From Saprospiraceae bacterium (GTDB lineage Bacteria > Bacteroidota > Bacteroidia > Chitinophagales > Saprospiraceae): a DNA stretch of 64,000 nucleotides. Location: the NCBI GenBank assembly GCA_013214355.1, contig JABSSL010000032.1:27848-91847 (forward strand). Direction: 5' to 3'. Shown one piece after another: positions 19,701 through 28,427 of the stretch; position 1 is the first letter of the stretch; each line of letters opens with the position of its first letter. Below the pieces are notes generated by a model, which was not told the origin of the DNA, made no database searches, and saw nothing but the letters and a program-made list of their open reading frames with translations. The position numbers were made by a program, and so were the translations under genes.

Positions 19701-19843
19701 TGGATCAATTTTCTCCACGTTACTGCCCAACAACTGCTTTGGACGCAGCAGGAGACAGAGTTTGTGATCCACTTGCACCTGGTTTCGACGATGGTCAAGA
19801 ATGGGAAATTAGAACTTATATACACTTCAACATAGGCAAATAG
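16709..19843 (+). CDS. Glycoside hydrolase (TIM barrel) fused to a predicted outer-membrane beta-barrel
   Basis: 1044 residues. Signal peptide 1-20 (MKKILLQLILFACTTTLAAQ). Residues about 25-400 form a clan-A-like TIM barrel: FMVNGMNWDYFPIG, LLKNMGVNVIRVYTG, then GNENN with acid/base candidate E168 and TEFGAD with nucleophile candidate E269. The opening resembles GH2 catalytic domains and GH72-type beta-1,3-glucanosyltransferases. From about residue 480 to the end the sequence changes to alternating polar/hydrophobic strands rich in Gly, Tyr, Trp and Phe, closing with the strand EWEIRTYIHFNIGK, as expected for an outer-membrane barrel. No plug or TonB box is obvious. First gene of the glucan locus, divergent from the sensor-regulator. 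The two-part architecture is read directly from the sequence; pore or transport function is inference. Confidence 0.75.
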   Translation: MKKILLQLILFACTTTLAAQADKVEVVTTDDGMKLVVNGKDFMVNGMNWDYFPIGTTVTYSLWQQPDDVIRAALDEEMSLLKNMGVNVIRVYTGIQPRWIRYIHEKFGIYTMLNHAFGRYGLTLDGSWVANTEYSDPRVIELLTKEATAMAKQYQGTPGLLLYLLGNENNYGLFWGGAETEDIPIQDRKSTIRARAMYKLMNQATVAMKAIDTGHPVAICNGDLLFMELIVEECKDVDIFGTNMYRGVSFGDAFERVRQEFGKPILFTEFGADAFNARSNAEDQLSQAYYMVNNWQEIYDNAAGLSGAGNSIGGFTFQFSDGWWKYGQTKNLDVHDNTASWAAGGYERDFEEGENNMNEEWFGICAKGPTDSRGLYQLYPRAAYYALKQAHEFNPYGSDASGESVRAHFGKIALMDAVTRARGDKAALSAESTKKVRISDFRAEISTFVTGGDMIRTPVDPDPTALTYPDELGFDHMASYFFEVEAKPSNDVRMNVSFNVLGNVAENPINEIFYENRGRPRTVNTNQGGLALPDINRLSVYRADFNWNHKWADLTGFYRTGHYHWGYEGDFFGLYPEANYGPNIDIYNGTAPFGFEAELKRSLKGFKIAFGPELWWGANPAVLIKYHRKFGKYDVTGIFHEDVDRPGNTVSSFAIPMPQTRRATLHIKRDLGPLGVELGGMWGGQPLVGREFQIIDEDDEKSGVYQDEIKDSDTWGGKFKLTLTSGKVNWYAQGAAMGLVANGGADYTQTFTGWRLKDSGSGNQVNFLTGFTYAMGNFQIAPNFLWQRPIVAPIPGDVAAPGRPRNILDDPFAVRGNREQVAGEILFTYDPTPATWMYSWDSDMVEDSKFAVSAGFVYRHLPTTMDAGVGIFGDGRTLFVFPGAPPAKDLWEAHARIVSKVSTNFGIIANVYGGTAQANGSDPRLLERFGTDVRLIYNKLKVATMFKLNDWGPFDYHRDFNLTFPLQLTADISTNLGSPTWLDMPDTRAGIRATWRSLDQFSPRYCPTTALDAAGDRVCDPLAPGFDDGQEWEIRTYIHFNIGK

Positions 19844-19881
19844 TGAGTTGATCTCATGGCCGAAGAGCCTATATCATCACA

Positions 19882-19897
19882 TTATTTGATCAAATAA
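19882..19897. repeat. 16-bp perfect palindrome before the repeat-lipoprotein gene
   Basis: TTATTTGATCAAATAA lies in the 68-bp gap between the barrel fusion gene and the next start (19912). It could be a protein-binding dyad or a small mRNA hairpin; A/T composition makes chance occurrence possible. Confidence 0.25.
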
Positions 19898-19911
19898 AAA
19901 GAAATAAATAG

Positions 19912-22900
19912 ATGAAAGCTAAACCAATATTTAAAGTTTCCTCAACGCTCTGTGCAGCGCTACTACTACTACTTGCTTTCAGCTGTAGCAGAGAAATTGA
20001 CGGATTGGAACCTGCTGATTTTCCCGCTGGTGGAGAGGTCTTCATTGATGGTTTCCCAGGTGGTCTGGAATACACTGCCTTTGGTGGCTCTAAAACGGAC
20101 GCATTTCAAGTAGATGAAGACGTAGCCTACGATGGAGAAGCTTCCATGCGTTTTGAAATACCCGATCTTGATGACCCAAGTGGAGGGTATGCAGGTGGAG
20201 CTTACACTTTTCCAGTAGGCCGAGATTTGACTGGATTTGATGCCTTGACTTTTTGGGCCAAAGCGTCTAAGTCCGCTAACATTGATGAAATTGGATTTGG
20301 TAACGATTTGGGAGAATCCAAGTACCGAGTGGTCATCACTAGTGTTGCTGTAAATACCAATTGGAAGAAGTATATCATTCCCATTCCTGATGCATCGAAA
20401 CTAACGCAGGAAAGAGGTATGTTATGGTATTCTGAAGGACCAGAAGATGGAAAGGGCTATACCTTTTGGATTGATGAGGTGCAATTTGAGAAGTTGGGAA
20501 CTGTAGCTCATCCCAAGGCTGCCATTTTACTAGGTAATGATCTTCAGCTGACTGCTGAAACAGGTGATAGATTGCTTGTTGATGGCTTGACAGCTACCGC
20601 TAACTTACCGAATGGAGTTGATCAAACTGTATTCGCTGCTCCCGGATATTTTGACTTCACTTCTTCTAATCCATCCGTTGCTTCAATCAACGCAAGTGGC
20701 GTGCTTACTGTAATCGATGCCGGTACCACCGTTATTACAGCTAAGTTAGGGGAAGTAGATGCCACAGGTTCTTTGACCCTTGAATCTAGTGGAGACCCTA
20801 TCTTGCCCGCTACGCCAGCTCCTACACCGCAGGTTAGCCAGGATAGTGTAATTTCTATGTATAGCAATGTCTATAATGATGTAGTGGTGGATACCTGGAA
20901 CCCTTTCTGGGAATTCTCGACTACACTCGTGGATGATGTTAAAATCGGAGATGATGACCTGAAGCGATATAAGCAACTCAACTTTGTAGGTATTCTTACG
21001 GAGTCGGCTAAGATCGATGCTTCTGAGATGACCCACTTCCATATGGACATCTGGACACCAGATCCTACGGACGGTGGACAGACCTTCAAGATCCTTCTAG
21101 TGGATTTCGGAGCAGATGGTAACTTCGGAGGAAATGATGATTCATCTCATGAAGTGAGCTTCACGGCGCCAACCTTGTCATCAGGAAAATGGGTAAGCCT
21201 AGATATTCCTTTGGTGGACTTTGCCGGTTTGGTGAATCGTAATAATATTGCTCAATTGGTACTTTCCGGAGAACTTCGCAACGTCTTTGTAGACAATGTT
21301 TATTACTATAATGCTGGCTCAAGTGGACGACCAGAACCAACTGAAGCTGCACCAACCCCGACGGTGGATGCTGCTGATGTTGTTTCTCTATATAGTAATG
21401 CTTATGATGATGTACCCGTAGATACTTGGTCCGCTGATTGGGACGTGGCGCAGTTAGAAGACATTCAGGTAGCTGGAGATGATGTGAAGCTGTACACCGG
21501 TTTGTCCTTTGCAGGTATTGAATTTACGAGTCAGACAGTAGATGCTTCTCAGTTGGACCGTTTCCATATGGACATTTGGACGCCAGATCCTACTGCTGTA
21601 CCTGCTGCCCTGCGTATCAAGTTAGTGGACTTTGGTGCAGACGGAGCTTTTGGTGGAGGTGATGATGTAGAGCATGAACTGGCTATCGATGCTAACACAA
21701 GTCCTGCTTTGGCTACGGAACAATGGGTAGGCATAGATTTGCCGCTAAGCGCTTTTGCAGGCCTTACCACCCGTGCCAACCTCGCACAAATGATTATCTC
21801 TGGTGATCCTAACACTTTATACGTTGACAACATCTACTTCTACGCTGGTGAAGGCGGCGGAGGTGGTGGTGGCGGAGATACCGAGCCTATGGTAGCTGCT
21901 CCAGCCCCTACGCAAAGTAGTGCGGATGTTGTTTCGCTATTCAGTGATGTATATGACGATGTGCCAGTGGATACTTGGCGCACAGATTGGTCAAATGCGA
22001 CTTTCGAAGATGTCTTGGTAGCCGATAATGCGACTAAGAAGTATTCTGCACTTGACTTCGTGGGTATTGAAACGGTAGCCAACCCTGTGGATGCTAGTGG
22101 TATGACGCACTTCAGTATGGACGTATGGTCACCTGACTTCACCGTCTTTGGTATCAAACTGGTTGATTTCGGTGCCGATGGTGCTTTCGGTGGAGGTGAT
22201 GATGTCGAGCATCAGATTAATTTTGAAGCTCCGGTCCAAGGGGATTGGGTAAGTTTTGATATTCCATTGACAGATTTCACTGGTTTGACTACTACTTCCA
22301 ATATTGCACAGTATATCATCGTAGGACAGCCTACAGGCGCGACTACGGTATTTGTGGATAATGTTTACTTCTTCAATAGTGAAGGAGGTGGCGGTGGTGG
22401 CGGTAATGAGCCTTCTATGGCTGCTCCAACCCCAACACAAAGTGAGGCGGATGTAGTTTCGGTATTTAGTGATGCCTATACTGATGTAGCCGTCGATACC
22501 TGGCGTACAGATTGGTCTTCAGCTACTTTCGAAGATGTAATGGTGGATGGAAATGCTACTAAGAAGTACTCAGACTTAGACTTTGTAGGCATTGAGACGG
22601 TATCAAGCACAGTAGATGCCAGCAATATGACGCACTTCCGTATGGATGTTTGGTCACCTGACTTTACGGTCTTTGGTATCAAGCTGGTGGACTTCGGCGC
22701 TGACGGTGCCTTCGGCGGTGGTGATGATACAGAACATCAAATCAACTTCGATGCTCCGGTGCAAGGAGAATGGGTAAGCTTCGATATCCCATTGACTGAC
22801 TTTACTGGGCTTACTACGACAGGTAATATTGCGCAGTTTATTTTAGCGGGACAACCAACAGGAGCCACTACAGTCTTTGTAGATAACATCTACTTCTATA

Positions 22901-23949
22901 CGGATGGAAGTGGTGGCATGTTAACGGAGCCAGCCATGGCCGCTCCGATGCCTACTCAAGATGCTGCGAATGTAGTTTCGGTATTTAGTGATGCCTACGA
23001 TGATGTAGCTATAGATACATGGCGTACAGACTGGTCGGCTGCTACTTTCGAGGATGTTACGGTTGCAGGAAATGCGACTAAGAAGTATTCTGCACTGGAT
23101 TTCGTCGGAATTGAGGCCGTTTCTAGTCCTGTAGATGCTAGCAATATGACTAACTTCCGCATCGATATATGGTCTGCTGACTTCGAGTTGTTCGGTATTA
23201 AACTGGTAGACTTTGGTGCTGATGGTGCCTTTGGTGGTGGCGATGATGTAGAGCAACAACTGGACTTCAACATGCCAATGCAAGGGGAATGGGTGAGCCT
23301 AGACATTCCACTGAGCGACTTCACGGGGCTAACAACTACGGGTAATATCGCTCAATTCATCTTAGTAGGTCGTCCCGCAGGAACTACTACTGTCTTTGTA
23401 GATAATATGTTCTTCTATGGAGAAGGAGATGGTGGTGGTGGAAACCTTACGGAGCCAGCAGAAGCTGCTCCAGCACCAACCCTTGCCGAAGCAGATGTGA
23501 TTTCGCTTTTCAGCGATGTGTACACAGATGTACCTGTTGATACTTGGCGTACAGACTGGTCTTCGGCGACTTTCGAAGATGTGATGGTAGCCGGTAATGC
23601 CACGAAGAAGTATTCTGCCTTAGATTTTGTGGGTATCGAAACAGTGGCCAACACCGTTGATGCCAGTGAAATGACCCACTTCCATATCGATGTATGGTCT
23701 GCTGATGCTACCTTCTTTGGCATCAAAATCGTTGATTTTGGAGCAGATGGTGCTTTTGGTGGTGGTGATGACGTAGAACACCAAATCAACTTTGAAGCGC
23801 CTCAACAAGGAGGCTGGGTAAGCTATGATATTCCATTGACTGACTTCACAGGATTGACGACACAAGGAAATGTGGCACAGTATATCTTGGTAGGTCAGCC
23901 TACTGGTGCAAATACCATTTTCGTGGATAACATGTATTTCCACAAATAA
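19912..23949 (+). CDS. Lipoprotein with CBM11-like, Ig-like and six tandem carbohydrate-binding-like repeats
   Basis: 1345 residues. Lipoprotein signal with LLAFSC, Cys25. Residues about 40-195 resemble a CBM11/galactose-binding-fold domain (YDGEASMRFEI, FDALTFWAKAS, FWIDEVQFE). About 205-290 is a Big_2-type Ig domain (TSSNPSVASINASGVLTV). Then six repeats start near residues 302, 477, 658, 833, 1005 and 1180, each about 170-180 residues: opening AAPTPT...VVSLFSD.Y.DV.VDTWRTDW, a central D-FGADGAFGGGDD acidic loop that looks calcium-binding, and an ending TTVFVDN.YF. Gly-rich linkers separate the later repeats. No catalytic domain is seen. It is most likely a surface glycan-binding protein that presents beta-glucan to the enzymes encoded around it; domain family of the repeats is not certain. 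Confidence 0.85.
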   Translation: MKAKPIFKVSSTLCAALLLLLAFSCSREIDGLEPADFPAGGEVFIDGFPGGLEYTAFGGSKTDAFQVDEDVAYDGEASMRFEIPDLDDPSGGYAGGAYTFPVGRDLTGFDALTFWAKASKSANIDEIGFGNDLGESKYRVVITSVAVNTNWKKYIIPIPDASKLTQERGMLWYSEGPEDGKGYTFWIDEVQFEKLGTVAHPKAAILLGNDLQLTAETGDRLLVDGLTATANLPNGVDQTVFAAPGYFDFTSSNPSVASINASGVLTVIDAGTTVITAKLGEVDATGSLTLESSGDPILPATPAPTPQVSQDSVISMYSNVYNDVVVDTWNPFWEFSTTLVDDVKIGDDDLKRYKQLNFVGILTESAKIDASEMTHFHMDIWTPDPTDGGQTFKILLVDFGADGNFGGNDDSSHEVSFTAPTLSSGKWVSLDIPLVDFAGLVNRNNIAQLVLSGELRNVFVDNVYYYNAGSSGRPEPTEAAPTPTVDAADVVSLYSNAYDDVPVDTWSADWDVAQLEDIQVAGDDVKLYTGLSFAGIEFTSQTVDASQLDRFHMDIWTPDPTAVPAALRIKLVDFGADGAFGGGDDVEHELAIDANTSPALATEQWVGIDLPLSAFAGLTTRANLAQMIISGDPNTLYVDNIYFYAGEGGGGGGGGDTEPMVAAPAPTQSSADVVSLFSDVYDDVPVDTWRTDWSNATFEDVLVADNATKKYSALDFVGIETVANPVDASGMTHFSMDVWSPDFTVFGIKLVDFGADGAFGGGDDVEHQINFEAPVQGDWVSFDIPLTDFTGLTTTSNIAQYIIVGQPTGATTVFVDNVYFFNSEGGGGGGGNEPSMAAPTPTQSEADVVSVFSDAYTDVAVDTWRTDWSSATFEDVMVDGNATKKYSDLDFVGIETVSSTVDASNMTHFRMDVWSPDFTVFGIKLVDFGADGAFGGGDDTEHQINFDAPVQGEWVSFDIPLTDFTGLTTTGNIAQFILAGQPTGATTVFVDNIYFYTDGSGGMLTEPAMAAPMPTQDAANVVSVFSDAYDDVAIDTWRTDWSAATFEDVTVAGNATKKYSALDFVGIEAVSSPVDASNMTNFRIDIWSADFELFGIKLVDFGADGAFGGGDDVEQQLDFNMPMQGEWVSLDIPLSDFTGLTTTGNIAQFILVGRPAGTTTVFVDNMFFYGEGDGGGGNLTEPAEAAPAPTLAEADVISLFSDVYTDVPVDTWRTDWSSATFEDVMVAGNATKKYSALDFVGIETVANTVDASEMTHFHIDVWSADATFFGIKIVDFGADGAFGGGDDVEHQINFEAPQQGGWVSYDIPLTDFTGLTTQGNVAQYILVGQPTGANTIFVDNMYFHK

Positions 23950-23963
23950 GAATTAGTGTAGTT

Positions 23964-24004
23964 AAAAGGAAGCTATCTTTTCTTGGAAAGATGGGCTTCC
24001 TTTT
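23964..24004 (+). terminator. Terminator-like hairpin between the repeat lipoprotein and GH16 genes
   Basis: AAAAGGAAGC pairs with GCTTCCTTTT, with an inner ATCTTT/AAAGAT stem, and the right arm ends in TTTT. It begins 15 bp after the stop codon at 23949. This may separate the first two genes from the rest or tune expression. Confidence 0.6.
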
Positions 24005-24060
24005 ACACAGATCTAAAAGGGTAAATCCCTCTTACTAATTACACTTAAAATAAAAGCAAA

Positions 24061-24894
24061 ATGCAATTTAAATATAGCACGATAAAGCCCTTAGCTGGCC
24101 TGACACTTCTCTTTTTAGTAGCCTTCGCTTTTTCTTCTTGCGAGGATGACAACGTGGCTTTGGCAGATCGCAATTATCAGCTTGTATGGCAAGATGAATT
24201 TGATGGACCTGCTGGTCAATTGCCGGACGCGACCAAGTGGAATTTTGATGTGGGTACAGGTTGGGGTAACAACCAGCTAGAATACGATACAGACCGTGCC
24301 GAAAATGCTTCTACTGATGGTAATGGCAACCTAGCTATCGTAGCTCGTAGAGAATCTTTTGCCGGTTCTGCTTTTACTTCCGCTAGAATTACAACCTTAG
24401 GAAAATTTGACCGCACCTACGGCCGATACGAAGCCCGTATCAAAATGCCTTGGGGTCCCGGAATTTGGCCTGCTTTCTGGTTGTTGGGTTCAAATTGTGA
24501 CCAGCAAGAATGGCCGCTATGTGGCGAGATAGACGTGATGGAGTATCGTGGCCAAGAGCCAAATATTATTCACGGATCTGTGCACGGACCTGGATATTCA
24601 GCAGGAGGAGCAATCACCAAGAACTTTAGCTTCGAAAATGCACGCTTTGACACGGATTTTCATCTATTCGCGGTGGAGTGGGGAGAAGAATTTATCAACT
24701 ACTATGTAGACGATACGCTATACTTCTCCATTACCCCGGCAGATTTGCCAGGCGAATGGGTATATGACCACCCTTTTCATATTATCCTGAACGTGGCCGT
24801 TGGGGGTGACTACGTAGGTTTTCCAACTATCCAGACACCTTTCCCACAAACCATGTTAGTGGATTACGTGAGAGTATATCAGGAAGTAAATTAG
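24061..24894 (+). CDS. GH16 endo-beta-1,3-glucanase (laminarinase) lipoprotein
   Basis: 277 residues. Lipoprotein signal with FAFSSC, Cys27, followed by EDDN; an acidic run right after the Cys is typical of surface-exported Bacteroidota lipoproteins. GH16 catalytic domain: LVWQDEFDGP at the start, NNQLEYDT, YGRYEARIKMPWGPGIWPAFWLLG, then the catalytic EIDVMEY with E156 (nucleophile), D158 and E161 (acid/base). The 'E-I-D-x-M-E' form with a beta-bulge residue is that of laminarinases and lichenases. It should cut beta-1,3 (or mixed-linkage) glucan at the cell surface. No extra binding modules; the preceding gene may provide these. Confidence 0.93.
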   Translation: MQFKYSTIKPLAGLTLLFLVAFAFSSCEDDNVALADRNYQLVWQDEFDGPAGQLPDATKWNFDVGTGWGNNQLEYDTDRAENASTDGNGNLAIVARRESFAGSAFTSARITTLGKFDRTYGRYEARIKMPWGPGIWPAFWLLGSNCDQQEWPLCGEIDVMEYRGQEPNIIHGSVHGPGYSAGGAITKNFSFENARFDTDFHLFAVEWGEEFINYYVDDTLYFSITPADLPGEWVYDHPFHIILNVAVGGDYVGFPTIQTPFPQTMLVDYVRVYQEVN

Positions 24895-24947
24895 CACTAA
24901 CTTAGAGGACAAAAGTTTTAGACGGCTAATACAGAACAGAATCAACA

Positions 24948-27900
24948 ATGGAAACCGTACAGTCAACAACAGAACTGGTAGAAATCAGCCAGGTAGAATT
25001 TGAGGGCGAAGCTTACTTCAAAATTGCTAATAGTGACGCCATGCGTCCTTTCTTCATGAGCCTTGTTAGTCATTCCAATCACTGGATGTTTATCTCCAGT
25101 AATGGCGGACTGACAGCGGGTCGGAAGAATTCGGAGAACCCACTGTTCCCTTATTACACAGATGACAAGATTACCGAGTCGGCTGAAATTACCGGCAGCA
25201 AATCGATCTTCTGTGTGCACAAGGAAGGTAAGGCCTTGATTTGGGAGCCATTCTCCGAGCGATTCGAAGGTAGATACATGGTTCGGAGAAACCTGTACAA
25301 GAGTATCTATGGTAACAAGCTGCTTTTTGAAGAAGTGAATTTAGACCTAGAGCTGAGCTTTCGATATCAATGGTGTACTAGTGAAAAGTACGGTTTTGTC
25401 CGAAGATCCATCCTGACCAATATGTCTGGAGGAGAGGTGGTTGTGGAATTATTAGACGGTCTTCAGAATATCATGCCTTACGGCGTACCAAGTGATCTGC
25501 AAATGCGATCTAGTAACTTGGTAGATGCCTACAAGAAAAGTGAACTGGAAAAAGACTCGGGCTTAGGAATCTATAGCCTAAGTGCCATTATTGTTGATAA
25601 GGCCGAACCTAGTGAAGCCTTAAAGGCTAATATCGTCTGGTCGCTTGGTTTAGATAATCCGAAATATCTTTTGTCCTCCCGACAACTAAAGAACTTCAGG
25701 AAAGGACTACCCTTACAAGAAGAAATTGATGTGCGTGCCGAAAAAGGGGCGTATTTGTTGAATACCGAAGTCCAGCTTGCGGCCAACGCGGAAAAATCCT
25801 GGATGATTATCGCCGATGTAAATAAAAACCACTCAGCTTTAGCCAGAATATCGGAAACCATTGGTGGGGAAAAGGAATTGGAGAATTTGATTAAACAAGA
25901 CATTGCGGCCTGCACCGAAAGCCTGATTGCACTCAATGCGGCTTCTGACGCTTTGCAGCTGACTGCAGACAAGTTTAGAGATGCTCGTCATTTCTCCAAT
26001 GTGTTGTTCAATATCATGCGAGGAGGGATTTTCGATGACAATTATCAAATCGAAAAGCCCGATTTTGCGAGCTATTTGGAAAAGGCTAATCGTAATTCCT
26101 ACGAGCAAGCCAAAGCCCAATTAGACAAGCTTCCTGACCTTTTCTCCTTTGCTACGCTCCAAAGAATAGCCAGTCAAAGTCAAGATGATGACTTCAAGAG
26201 GCTTTCTTTGGAGTATATGCCTTTGAAGTTTAGTCGTCGGCATGGTGACCCCAGCCGTCCCTGGAATAAGTTTTCTATCAATACCCGAAGTGAACTGGAC
26301 GGTTCGAAGATCTTAGACTATGAAGGCAATTGGCGCGATATTTTCCAGAACTGGGAGGCCTTAGCCTTAGCCTATCCTATGTTCATCGAGAGTATGTTCC
26401 AGAAGTTTCTCAATGCAACGACCTTCGATGGCTATAACCCTTATCGGGTGACTAAAGGTGGTTTTGATTGGGAAATCATCGAGCCGGATGATCCTTGGTC
26501 GTACATTGGTTATTGGGGAGATCACCAGATCATCTATCTGCTGAAATTCTTAGAGTTTTCAGAGAAGGTGTTCCCTGGCAAACTTGCTACCTACTTCTAC
26601 AAGGATCTATTTGTCTACGCAAATGTGCCTTATCGAATCAAATCCTTTGAGGAAATCCTCAAAAACCCAAAGGACACCATTGATTTCGATCATGAGTTGG
26701 ATCAACGTATACGCGAACGTAGAGATGCCATCGGGGCAGATGGCGCATTACTGTGCAATGCAGAGGGTGAAATCTTTCGGGCGAATTTCATTGAGAAGAT
26801 CTTAGCTACACTACTCGCTAAGTTGTCTAACTATATCCCTGAAGGGGGTATTTGGATGAATACACAACGTCCAGAGTGGAATGATGCTAATAATGCCTTA
26901 GTAGGGAATGGCGTTTCGATGGTCACTTTGTATTACCTGCACCGTTTTCTACAATTCTTTAAAGGCTTATTGAAGGAAGCTAAGCAGGAGGAATTCATGG
27001 TGGCGGAAGAACTCATGGAGTTCTTCGGAAAAATCCAATCCACCTTTGAGCAAAATAAGTCGATCCTTACAGGAGCGATCAATGATAAGGATCGAATGCA
27101 AGTATTGCGTGGAGTAGGGGAGGCAGGTTCTACTTACCGAGACAAGATTTACGACCAAGGCTTCTCGGGTGTCAAGGCCCCGATGAAACTTGGCGCGTTA
27201 CAATACTTCATTGATATCAGCATCGACTATCTTACACACGCCATCGATGCTAACAAACGCTCCGACAACCTCTATCACGCCTACAACTTAATGACCGTAG
27301 AAAGTGATACGGAGACTTCCATATCATATTTGAGCGAAATGCTAGAAGGTCAAGTGGCGGTCTTGAGCGCGGGCCATCTTTCTGGGGAGGAGTCTCTCGC
27401 GGTGTTGGATGCCATGCGAGAAAGTAAGTTGTACCGTGCAGATCAACATAGCTACCTGCTGTATCCTAACAAGGACCTACCGCGCTTCACCAAGAAAAAT
27501 ACTGTCCCGACAGCCGCTGTTGCTGATTGTGCACTTCTACAAAAGTTAGTGCAAGATGGCCAGGCTCAGATCATTGAACAAGACATTAAAGGGGAGTATC
27601 ACTTTAATGGCAATTTTAGAAATGCTAATGATTTAGAGGCAGCTCTAGGTGAACTTGCAGAAGGGCCTTACGCTGATCTTCTACAGCAGGATAAGCGCAA
27701 GATCCTCGATATTTTTGAGGATATGTTTGACCATAAAGCTTTTACCGGTAGATCGGGGACCTTCTTCGGCTATGAGGGTTTAGGTTCTATCTATTGGCAT
27801 ATGGTTTCCAAGCTATTATTGGCGGTCCAAGAAAGTTACCTACGTGCTAGGAAAGAGGGGGCGACTCCCGCTACGCTAGATGCACTCGCTGCCCATTACC

Positions 27901-28394
27901 ACGAGATTAACAAGGGTATTGGCGTACATAAAGCTCCAGCCGTTTATGGCGCATTCCCAACTGATCCATATTCACATACTCCTGCCGGCAAGGGGGCTCA
28001 GCAACCCGGCATGACCGGACAGGTTAAAGAGGATATTCTTAGCCGATTTGGAGAACTAGGTGTATTTGTGAAAGGGGGGCAATTATCCTTTGATCCGACT
28101 CTCCTGCAGGAGGCAGAGTTCTTAGGAACACCCCAAATCTTCTCCTATTTGGATGTCGAAGGCCAGGCACAAGAAGTTCAACTGCCCGCTGGGGCTCTAG
28201 CATTTACCTACTGTCAGGTGCCGGTTATCTATCAGCTAGCTGAATCAGAAAGCTTAGCGGTTACCTTTAAGGACGGCCGTTTGGAGAAATCAGAAACGCT
28301 TGCCCTTGACCCGGCAGCCAGCCAACAGCTTTTTGAAAGGACGGCCCAAATTGAGCAGATCGTCGTTCAGCTACAGAAAGCGAGAATGAGATAG
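24948..28394 (+). CDS. Beta-1,3-glucan phosphorylase-like protein (GH149-type, clan of GH94)
   Basis: 1148 residues, no signal peptide, so cytoplasmic. The N-terminal part resembles the large beta-sandwich of GH94-type phosphorylases (SNHWMFISSNGGLTAGRK, FEGRYMVRRNLYKSIYGN). The helical toroid carries LDYEGNWRDIFQNWEAL with D464 as catalytic-acid candidate, WSYIGYWGDHQIIYLLK and a late GVHKAPAVYGAFPTDPYSHTP segment. Size above 1100 residues and these motifs fit GH149 beta-1,3-oligoglucan phosphorylases; GH161 is the alternative. The reaction would convert beta-1,3-glucan oligosaccharides plus phosphate to glucose 1-phosphate, saving energy on imported laminarin fragments. Its place between GH16 and GH17 genes supports this. 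Confidence 0.75.
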   Translation: METVQSTTELVEISQVEFEGEAYFKIANSDAMRPFFMSLVSHSNHWMFISSNGGLTAGRKNSENPLFPYYTDDKITESAEITGSKSIFCVHKEGKALIWEPFSERFEGRYMVRRNLYKSIYGNKLLFEEVNLDLELSFRYQWCTSEKYGFVRRSILTNMSGGEVVVELLDGLQNIMPYGVPSDLQMRSSNLVDAYKKSELEKDSGLGIYSLSAIIVDKAEPSEALKANIVWSLGLDNPKYLLSSRQLKNFRKGLPLQEEIDVRAEKGAYLLNTEVQLAANAEKSWMIIADVNKNHSALARISETIGGEKELENLIKQDIAACTESLIALNAASDALQLTADKFRDARHFSNVLFNIMRGGIFDDNYQIEKPDFASYLEKANRNSYEQAKAQLDKLPDLFSFATLQRIASQSQDDDFKRLSLEYMPLKFSRRHGDPSRPWNKFSINTRSELDGSKILDYEGNWRDIFQNWEALALAYPMFIESMFQKFLNATTFDGYNPYRVTKGGFDWEIIEPDDPWSYIGYWGDHQIIYLLKFLEFSEKVFPGKLATYFYKDLFVYANVPYRIKSFEEILKNPKDTIDFDHELDQRIRERRDAIGADGALLCNAEGEIFRANFIEKILATLLAKLSNYIPEGGIWMNTQRPEWNDANNALVGNGVSMVTLYYLHRFLQFFKGLLKEAKQEEFMVAEELMEFFGKIQSTFEQNKSILTGAINDKDRMQVLRGVGEAGSTYRDKIYDQGFSGVKAPMKLGALQYFIDISIDYLTHAIDANKRSDNLYHAYNLMTVESDTETSISYLSEMLEGQVAVLSAGHLSGEESLAVLDAMRESKLYRADQHSYLLYPNKDLPRFTKKNTVPTAAVADCALLQKLVQDGQAQIIEQDIKGEYHFNGNFRNANDLEAALGELAEGPYADLLQQDKRKILDIFEDMFDHKAFTGRSGTFFGYEGLGSIYWHMVSKLLLAVQESYLRARKEGATPATLDALAAHYHEINKGIGVHKAPAVYGAFPTDPYSHTPAGKGAQQPGMTGQVKEDILSRFGELGVFVKGGQLSFDPTLLQEAEFLGTPQIFSYLDVEGQAQEVQLPAGALAFTYCQVPVIYQLAESESLAVTFKDGRLEKSETLALDPAASQQLFERTAQIEQIVVQLQKARMR

Positions 28395-28427
28395 CATTAA
28401 CCCGAAATTACCACTGTTAGGCTAGCC

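Noticed and set aside
20622..23943. Many antisense and alternate-frame ORFs of 70-130 residues inside the repeat lipoprotein gene
   Set aside because: They recur in each repeat because the DNA repeats; they have no start context, no family likeness, and low-complexity composition. They are shadows of the + strand gene.
19912..23949. Regular repetition that might suggest a CRISPR or minisatellite
   Set aside because: Period is about 525 bp and in frame with a long protein; differences are mostly synonymous or conservative, so it is domain duplication.
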